A DNA stretch of 64,000 nt from Nematostella vectensis. Taxonomy: Eukaryota > Cnidaria > Anthozoa > Actiniaria > Edwardsiidae. The translations under genes were made by a program, and so were the position numbers. Of the stretch, positions 54,801-64,000 are shown in pieces (positions within the stretch are counted from its first letter, which is position 1; every line of letters starts with the position of its first letter). The stretch spans positions 3,954,001 to 4,018,000 of the forward strand of contig NC_064034.1 of the NCBI RefSeq assembly GCF_932526225.1. Direction: 5' to 3'. Below the pieces are notes generated by a model that worked only from the letters and a program-made list of their open reading frames with translations, was not told the origin of the DNA and ran no database searches.

Positions 54801-57800
54801 ATACGTTTTTCTTTACATGCAAGAAAATTTACCCAAGAGGTCTTGTCTTTGGGCTGGAGTAATTTTAATATGGTTTACCAAAAACTGGTGAACAACTGCC
54901 AAATTTCGTCTTCTGTTATTTAAGACCAAAATGATGATGGTCCTTTGTATCCCCTTTAGACCTACTGTATGTAGGGCCATTCAACAAAATGCACACGTCA
55001 TTATACTTTGAAAATACTGTGCTTGTACTGTATTCCCCAGTTTGGTTTTTGATATATTTAGCAAAATGTTTAGCAAATTTATATTTAAAGACCCACAATT
55101 TGTTTAATTTTCAATAGAGTATTCCATTATATAAGAGCCTTTATTTTTTTTTTGGCTTAGTAGGTTCTTTTATTTTGGGGTATTGAAAAAATTCTGCCTT
55201 TAGTTTCTCAAATCACTAGGGTGATGGTACACACAAACAGTGTTTGTGCACGTTTTTAGCACACACAGTTGTTGGGTCCTTTTGATCACGAACAATATTC
55301 TTGAAAATGAAGCCTGTGTCTGCTTAATAAAAGAAGATAATTTCTTCTCTAAGTCCTTTCGATTAACGGTTAATTCTCTTTTCATGCAAAGATGAGGCCA
55401 TCAACAGCTGTAATGACACTTCTGAGTATGGATCAAAGGACAGACATGCCAATATTTCATCTGTACAAGAAAATCCAGGAAGCCATACCAACACTGTACA
55501 AGGCGAAGTTACACCGGCACAAGATGCTGCAGGTGGTTCATCAGAGTCTGTGGAAGGTAATAGGGACACTCAGAAGGGGAACAGCAATGGAACAATGAGT
55601 TCAACAAGCACACAAGCTTTTCCAGCCGCTTTGAATGAGACACCACTCAGTGGAGCCGTGCAAACATCTGAAAATACAAGTATTCACGACAAAGAGATGA
55701 CCAGTGAGGAAGGCGATTCAACTAGTGTGGCCAACACTCAAGTGCCACCAGGGGACGGTCTTGATCAAGAGCAGAATGATGAAGCTAAAGCCGTGTCAGA
55801 TGCAAACGAATCAGCAGACGCTTCTTTGCTAAGCACCGGTCTTCAGTTTAACCCTTCTCTAGCCAAAGAAATAACCTTAGAATCGAGCACACCACCTCAA
55901 AGTGAAGAAATAACAACAAAATCGGACGAAAGAGCAGCTGCTATCAAGGACACAGTGGACTTGAGGGAGATGTCAGTCGTGTTGCAAAAGGCAGCAGCAG
56001 AGAACAGGAAGTCATACCAGGAGTGGAAGCTGAAGCGACAACAGAGTGAGGAGAAGCCTGTTGACGGGAGCACATCCCCACCCATCAAGCCCCTCCCCTA
56101 CAGAGGGGGCTCTTACAAGAAAGCCATGGAAAAAGAAATGAGAGGGCTAGGATTGAAAGAGGAGGTAAATGTCTGGGTACTCATAGTAACTTCTATACAT
56201 ATAACCAAATTTTTGTTCTGCAGAAATGAGTTGTTCATACCTATGGCCCTCCGGGTTGTATATGGTTAAAAGTTATCGTGTCTTAAATGATATATCACAT
56301 TCTTATGTGTATATACAATGACTACGCTGCATGTTAGTGTACATTTATCTTGCTATTGCATATCTCGGCAAGCAAATGATGTCCTTAAATGTCATAGAAA
56401 ATGGTGTACAGGGCAAGCCTGTCTGCAAAGGTGTTGCCAAAGAAAGGGCGGGCGCAGTATTTTTATTACGACTATTAGTTATTCGGACTGTATCCTTTTG
56501 TTTGTTTTTTAATAGGTTTTGTTTTTTTAAGGATGCTACGAAAGTGGAGGTGGCCGAGGACCAGCCAGATGCAGTAATAAAAGAACGAGTAGACTTCCAA
56601 AGCTGGGACCCAGTGAGTGCTGTGTTTATTTACATCTATATTATATTATATTATATTATATTATATTATATTATATTATATTATATTATATTATATTATA
56701 TTATATTATATTATATTATATTATATTATATTATATTATATTATATTATATTATATTATATTATATTATATTATATTATATTATATTATATTATATTATA
56801 TTATATTATATTATATTATATTATATTATATTATACAATATTTATAAAATATAATCGCATTATATTTTAATTTAAACTGTTTTTTTTTTATCCAGACTCC
56901 ATTACTGAGGGACTTATTTGGTCAATTGAAGCGTGTTAATGCTGCAGAGCCCGTAAGTATTTTTAACTTTTCGCATTGCACTCTGTACGGCTCACTCTTG
57001 TCACTTATCACTGGTATTGAACAAAAAAGAGTATTTTCTAGGGCCAATCTGGTCAGGATATGCCCAATGTACGTATGGCAGGCTACATGGATAAGTTACC
57101 AAGCAGCTACAAGCAAAAGAAGGTACTGTCACGCGGCACGTAACGAAACGCTATTGATCCTGTAACTAGTAGCTGCAAACTTGCTTGTTAATTGTTTGCT
57201 TAAGTAGCTTAGCCATTCGGCAAAAAGAACCATTGAAACGGGAGAGTGAAAAATAAATAATGTTGAGCGTTGGGATTTGATCACTAATACCCGTCCTGTA
57301 CTCGTTAACTAATAGAGTAGAAAGTTGGATCTGAGTTCATTAAAGCTTTGAACCCTAAGCAGAACCTAATTTTAGGAGTAGCTAGATAGTAGTTTTATGA
57401 CAGTAAGTGCAAAAATGGTTGCAATTCTGGATATCATAATAATCAGTGTGAAGCTTGCCATGAGCACTAGCGCAGCAAGCATGTAGTGTGCTACCACCAA
57501 GGGCTTGCCGACTACAAGCCGCATTGTCACCAGTTTACTTCCGGAGATCCGACGGAAACCTCAACCGTTAAAAGACAAAAGAATCTATTAGAATCCGAGA
57601 TGTTTAACAGGCCATCTGCTCTAAATTATCAATCACATCCTCAAGACTCTAAACTTCCACACACTGCTTTCAATATTTTGAAATATTTTTCGCGTTTTCC
57701 GTTAAAAATAATCGGAAGTGAACTGGTGACAATGCGGCTTTAAGAGCATAAAGATAGGGGTGCAGCAAAACCTCCAACACTTCTTATGAAGACCTCAATC

Positions 57801-60800
57801 CTGCAACAGCGCAAAGGAGTAAAGCCGGTACCTGCCCTCCCACCAAAATCTCGAACTTGTTGTTACAAGTGGTGGGTAACCCGGGTTTGATCGTACTACA
57901 CTTTCTCAGAGCTTCTTTTTGTTCTTTTCTGTTTTTCATTTACATTTACTCTTTGAACACTTTGTTCTCACTGGCTTATAAGAACCACTCTATGTTATGT
58001 ACTGTACTTTGTATTCTGTGAATTTGCTCAAATGGGAAGGCAGTACTCAAGTTTTTTGGGTTATGGTTACAAAAACTAGCTAACGTGGATACCTTTTGTG
58101 TTTGTGCCTATTATTAATTTCTAACTTTGGTTAATTTGAATTTACTCGAAGTCGTCTATTTTCAAAAGCTGGAAGCGAAGACACTTCAAGGCCTTCGGGG
58201 GAAAACTTTACTATTATGAGGTGAGTTGACAAAGCTTTGTGTAAGCATATTGCTAGTACAGATTTGTAGGTATCTAATTTGCTGCTTTTCTCTGTGAATG
58301 GATCACCAGGATCACCGTTGTGCTGAACCACTTGGAATCATAGAGCTGAAGGACTGCTCAGTAAGACTTTAATGAAATCTTTAAGTGATTCACTTCTGAA
58401 TGCGGTGACTCTCATGATGTGTCTTCGCTTAATATTCAGGTTCTGATCAACGGCAAGATGATCGAGATCATCGAAAAGGTGAAATATTCTAATGTGAAGC
58501 GGAAAACATTTTAAACACTTGAAAAGGATGATCTTTCTCTGCCGAACCCAGATTTAAAGAAAAAAGTCTTATCTTTCACTCTTTTACTGTCACGACCATT
58601 ATCTTGGTATGGATTTCTGACGTTTTTTATTTGGTAGGGAAACCTCGTCTTAAGAGTGGAAATAATATTTTTTTTGAAAAATTTCAATTAGGATGGCAGT
58701 GCTGTTCTCAAAGTTCGGTGTGCATCGTCTACAGAAGCGGAAGATTGGAAAGAGGCTATAGCAGAAGAGTCTGCAAGCAACGCGGTGGACTCGCCGGGTA
58801 GCAGTCTTGCGGTGAGTACTACTGGGCTCATGGAGTTTAAGGTTGAGGTACAGCTTGCCCTTGACCGGGAAAAATATATTGTGCATGCATTAACCTGTTG
58901 TCAAAGTAATTTTATTGAAACCATACAAACCTGTTATCGAAGTAATCGTTAATAACGAATCTACCTATTTTCTTTTCGTACGAGGTGCAAGTAAACTGTA
59001 CGCAAAAACGCCGAAAGAAGATCAATGTCTTTAATAGAGTTTATGTACAACACCCTCTGGTTGAAAGCCGATGTTAATGTATTACATTAAGAAATGTCTG
59101 TGAAAAATAGGGTGTCTCTAAACTTTGATATCTAGTCCCATTATAGAGTTATTGTATTTTAATGTTGCAGTTTATAGATTTCAGTTATATCCGACAAGCA
59201 TATTGCAATAATTTTTAAATTATTTGCAACACTTGACTACTTTATTACAGGACTCTGTGATCATCATAGACCTGGGCTCCAGTTCAGTCAAAGCAGGCTT
59301 TGCGCAAGAAGAAGGTAAAGAGCTCTTTTTAACAAGTAAATGCCATCTCTTTGCCATTCAGGGCGTACAGGACCTCTATTAACCCAAACCGAGATCGGTA
59401 ACAATTAGTTTCACTCTTTGAAATGCACGATTTGCTTTGTCCTACTTCACCAAAATATTTAAAGGACCCAACAATTTCTTTTTTGTGATTCTATTTTCTA
59501 TCTGTGATTCTATTTTCCATTTGTGTAGCTTGGCCCCAGTCAATTTTCCCTTGTGTCTGTGCGGTCCACAAGGAGGATGAGTAAGTAATCATAGTGACGC
59601 AAATTTGACATATCAATCTTACTACGTGATATGCATTTTTGTAACTTGTTTTCTTGTTCCCGAAGCTCCAATCGTATGTACGGATTCCAAGCCTTTGAGC
59701 CCCAGCGACGTAAGAACTCAAAACTAGTTTTTCCTCTCAGACGGACATTCAAAATTGATAAGGTAAATTATGTAAGTCCGAAAATGATGAGGCCTGTGTA
59801 TTACGCGCTGGTCGGGCACTTCACCCACACAGAATTCCGACAAAATTAGTCACTTCTTTCTTTTCCAGCTCAAGTTTTCTACATCAGATTTGATAGGAAT
59901 CCTTGAGCACGCGTTCTTGTCCCTGAAGGTGGACCCCGTTAAACACAAGGTACATACGAGTGTTCTCCTCAGGATTATTGACCATGTCAGGCCAACAGTA
60001 GACTAATTCATGAATTGCTCACCTCCCTTCACAGGTGATCATGACAATACCACAAAACACTGGGTTACAGGAGAAGGTACTACATTGTTCATCTCATTTT
60101 AAATTAAATACTAAACTTGGGAAGATGTAGACAACTTGTGCGTAGTAACTTCGTTAAGTAGCAGACGCGTGTCGAGAGGGAGGGGGGGCACTTTGCTCAT
60201 TCCGAGTTAAGTAATGACGTGAATAGTCGCTTAATCAATTCAACTCTTTTTTTGGAAGTCGGATAGAAAAAGAAAATATCTTGTGACCTATTATCAGAGC
60301 TAAGGATGCCATTTTGGCACTTAACCGTTACGCCTTACGTTTTTCTCTAGACACGCCCTGAGACGAGTGATGAGAGCTTACCTTAAGATAATAATATAAT
60401 TATGAATAACTACAGTTGCCTTCTCCGCCACCAGCATTTCACGTAATTTATTTGTGTGTTGCTGCGTCTGCAGGAGGAGCTGGTTGAGATACTGCTGGGA
60501 TATTTCCGCGTACAAGCTGTTTACCTGCAGGAACAGTCGATTCTAGCCATGTACTCTTACAGTGCAGTCTCCGGTATTGTTGGTAAGCAGTTTCTGGTAT
60601 TAAGGGAAATTTTCTTGGCTTCTGTGACCTCTAGTAAATGTCTGAGCGTAAACCTCGTGTATTGATTCATTTGTTTTCGTGTTTAAAAACTAACACTTAA
60701 CTGTTCTATCATTTTAAGTTGATGTTGGAGATCACATTGATGTGATACCAGTGGTAGAAGGTACGTTTACCTAATCAAAAGGTACATGCTTGTGTGATTT

Positions 60801-62363
60801 TTCTCCATCTCACCCTCATATGGTCTTTTAGCATCGCTGCTGCACTAAAGTTTCATTACCTTACAGGGTGTATAATCGAGTCTGGTGCCACGAGGTTGCC
60901 GTACGGCGGCCGACAGGTCACGGATACCTTAGCTCGTCATCTCACTGAGAAAGGGCACAGGTAAGTGCCTCCCTCCCCCCTAGTTCTGTCTTGTGTGTGA
61001 GCCACCCCCTTTTCTTCTCATCCCCCTTTCTCTTCGTGCTTGCTATTAAGACTATACGCTCTTCAGGGATATCCCTGCTATACTGTATCGCGAGATGGAA
61101 GAGTGTTTTGTAAATAATGCCTTTGATTTTGTCAAACTATCGTCGTACGAGTTCTGCACACTGTTCCATGCTGTTTATGTTTATTAGTGAGCTAGCATGT
61201 GTGTGTGCACCTTCACTAAAGATAGTTTTGTATTTTGTCCTAGGTTCTTCTCTGAAGTAGAGACCTATGTTGCAAGACTTATCAAAGAGCAGGTCAAATA
61301 AAACAAGATTTTAAAACCCCATTGTGATAAATCTGACATAAGGATCTTTTCTTTTTCTTTAGCACTTGAAAAAAACCCCGCCATGATTCCTTTCAGTGGC
61401 AGAAGTCATTTGCCATTGGCACTGGTACAGTTTTTTGAGCAGCTGCTCAATAACTTATGGTATCTCTTCCTTGTGGCAGGCTTGTTATGTATCAGAACAA
61501 CGTGTCACAGATGGTACTGATGAAATCCACTCAACAGACGTGAATTTAGCCAAGTATAATCTTCCTGATGGAACCATGTAAGGGTCCCATACCTTGAATT
61601 TGTGTAATGGTAAATAGTGAAATGAAATGACTTCTTGGTTCCTCCCTTCCTTTGGTCCAAGCCACCATAGTAGTATCAAACGATGGGGGGGGGGGGGGGC
61701 AGGGGGAGGACGAGGGTGGAGCCCCTTCCTCTTCTTGCACCCTTATTGATAGGCAGTGACTAAAAAATCGAAATGCTATTTTTCAACAGAAAAGTTAGCC
61801 TTGACACTGCACGGTACCGTTGTACTGAAGGACTGTTTGAGCCTCGTCACTGGGGTAAAGACCATCTAGGCATTCATGAATTGGTCTATAAAGCAATCCA
61901 GGCATGTGCAATGGACATTCGCAAGCAGATGGGCAGAAGCATCTACCTCAGTGGGGGAGGGTCCATGATTCCAGGTCAGTCTTATCTCTGACTTGACTCT
62001 GACTTATTATTTTCTGTTTTGAAATAAAATTATATTATTGTAAAATAATTTTAAGGATTGGTTTCACATTGTATCTTGTAGGTTTTGCTGAGCGCCTCCA
62101 GTTTGAAGTCAGCTCAATGTTACCACAATCTAGCCACGCCCAGGTGAGCGTCTTCTTTGCTGCTATACAATATGATTGTTAATGTGAAATGTTTCACGTG
62201 TGCCATGTGTGTGCAGGTTCACGCTGGTACCGATCGCCACCATGCTGCCTTCATTGGAGCTTCAGTAGTTGCCAGACTCCCAATCTTTGATCAACTGTGC
62301 GTGTCCCAGGAGGAATGGGAACAAGTGGGACCAGATGCCCTTGAAAAATGGCAGAATTTGTAG
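51896..62363 (+). CDS. PH domain-actin fusion protein (novel actin-related protein)
   Basis: Twenty-six exons join in frame to 938 codons plus stop: 51896-51914, 53571-53639, 53937-54022, 54249-54425, 54661-54748, 55392-56164, 56532-56612, 56896-56952, 57057-57122, 58152-58220, 58310-58360, 58440-58478, 58692-58811, 59251-59314, 59529-59580, 59666-59762, 59869-59949, 60035-60076, 60474-60582, 60719-60760, 60867-60960, 61244-61292, 61480-61577, 61790-61974, 62082-62143, 62217-62363. Residues about 7-120 look helical, and 147-404 (one large exon) are Ser/Thr/Glu-rich and probably disordered. A PH domain spans about 455-553 (GYMDKLPSSYKQKK, WKRRHFKAFGGKLYYYE, TEAEDWKEAI). An actin fold spans about 566-938: phosphate loops IIIDLGSSSVKAGF and VVDVGDHIDVIPVVEG, the adenosine-loop-like YLSGGGSMIPGFAERL, and a C-terminal SQEEWEQVGP. 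Actin Gln137 and Asp154 positions seem kept. Donor GTCAAA after 61292 is weak. The function is unknown; membrane-linked actin regulation is only a guess from the PH domain. Confidence 0.88.
52026..52766. mobile_element. Tigger/pogo-like MITE in intron 1 of the PH-actin gene
   Basis: The ends CAGTCGAAGCTCTCTGAGCG and the inverse AAGAGCTTCAACTG are flanked by TA on both sides, the Tc1/pogo target duplication. CGTAAGCGACCA motifs recur near both ends. 741 bp, no intact transposase. Confidence 0.82.
53013..53203. mobile_element. MITE with CAGGCACGTAGCCAGG ends
   Basis: The left end CAGGCACGTAGCCAGG is the exact inverse of CCTGGCTACGTGCCTG at the right end, 191 bp, in intron 1 of the PH-actin gene. 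Confidence 0.87.
56636..56834. repeat. (TTATA)n microsatellite
   Basis: About 40 pure TTATA units in the short intron between exons 7 and 8 of the PH-actin gene. The purity suggests recent expansion and length polymorphism. Confidence 0.97.
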
Positions 62364-62498
62364 ATATGCAAGCAATACTCTACACCCCATTGACACAAAA
62401 AACAAAAATTCAAATATTTTTATCACATATAACCTGCACAGAGCCATTTTTGTAATCAAGTAAGATTATTCTTTGCAAAGCAGACATAGTGTGTAAGC

Positions 62499-62504
62499 AA
62501 TAAA
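62499..62504 (+). terminator. Poly(A) signal of the PH-actin gene
   Basis: AATAAA 136 nt past the stop codon, the first canonical signal downstream. Confidence 0.75.
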
Positions 62505-62810
62505 TGAAAATAATGCTAACAGATGTATTAAACCAGTGTTTTATTTATTTTAACATTCAATCATGAGCCACACAGATTGGGGAGCCCCCCTCCCCTATAT
62601 GATAGTCCTTTCCCTACATTCTCTCCCCCTCCCCCCTAATTATGATACTTGTTCTCTTTTCAGCCTCCTTCCTACCTATATGTGGGTTTTCATTTTAACT
62701 TGTTTTTACCAAATTTTGATATCAATACAAAAATTCTGGCATACAACGCAATCTCTCTCAATGCAACAGTCAATTTTGTACAATCTACAAATGCCACAGA
62801 ATATTTAGTA

Positions 62811-62992
62811 AATAAACCCCTTCTGTCGGCTGGGATATCAGCGGATAATGTCCAAGGATTAGAAATGGTACGAAAAATAAACCGTTGGCCGAGAAGCGAA
62901 GCTTCGAGGGCAACTGTGAAATTTTGAGGACCATTTCTCATCCGCGGACATTATCCACCGATATCACAGTGAGCCAAAGAAGGGGTTTATTT
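62811..62992. mobile_element. Foldback MITE
   Basis: Two roughly 60-bp arms, AATAAACCCCTTCTGTCGGC... and its imperfect inverse ending GAAGGGGTTTATT, are separated by about 60 bp. A second short palindrome, GAGAAGCGAAGCTTCGAG, lies in the loop. No coding capacity. Confidence 0.85.
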
Positions 62993-63857
<865 letters not shown>

Positions 63858-64000
63858 CTGGTACAAACACAAACAAATCATTTTCAGTAAACAATGTAAT
63901 CAAAAAAGTAGAGCTTATCTCTATAAAACATTTTTCAATACTTCGATATTGGTACACACCCCCAGGGGGTTCTTCAGGGTAAAAATAATAGGGATGCTCG

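Noticed and set aside
56617-56870. Open frames of repeated IILYY
   Set aside because: Translation of the TTATA microsatellite.

Overview
This is a eukaryotic, intron-rich window of about 36-40% GC, most consistent with an anthozoan cnidarian such as a sea anemone. The reasons are short GT-AG introns, vertebrate-like gene content, a tandem tRNA array, and a mix of DIRS/Ngaro-type, LINE and MITE elements. The organism assignment is inference. No prokaryotic features (operons, CRISPR, IS) were seen.

Layout. Positions 1-8690 hold a tandem array of 52 tRNA-Thr copies on the + strand with a period of about 161 bp: 38 with anticodon AGT, 12 with TGT, 1 with CGT and 1 cut by the window edge. A 5'-truncated LINE interrupts it. 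Positions 9233-12257 (- strand) and 12499-28382 (+ strand) hold two head-to-head paralogous PLP-dependent threonine/serine dehydratase genes that share their exon lengths. The + copy is complete (14 exons, reconstructed 538 aa, C-terminal ACT domain). The - copy runs towards the tRNA array and its ACT exons are not in the window. Three introns of the + gene have been expanded by minisatellites (33, 56/57 and 74 bp units), each starting at a 5' splice site and built from the exon-intron junction. A fourth junction is duplicated once.

Positions 29335-33572 (- strand) encode a SLC35D-type nucleotide-sugar transporter in 13 exons (326 aa), with MITEs in its introns and a duplicated exon 9/donor junction. 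Positions 37232-40155 (+) encode a 684-aa protein related to MULE transposases that seems to have lost catalytic residues. Positions 43090-46110 hold a 5'-truncated DIRS/Ngaro-like retroelement with RNase H, an intact-looking tyrosine recombinase and a 101-bp direct repeat pair. Positions 47185-49869 hold a decayed LINE with a PHD-like zinc finger.

Positions 51896-62363 (+) encode, over 26 in-frame exons, a reconstructed 938-aa protein made of an N-terminal helical/disordered region, a PH domain and a complete actin-like domain. I do not recognise this PH-actin fusion from known actin-related proteins. It and the splice-site-seeded minisatellites are the two strongest candidates for something undescribed. 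The right edge holds two exons of an unrecognised - strand gene.

The host genes do not form one obvious pathway. The one thematic link is threonine: a tRNA-Thr array lies beside two threonine-dehydratase-like genes. All gene models are manual splice reconstructions checked only by phase and homology; no search or alignment was run.
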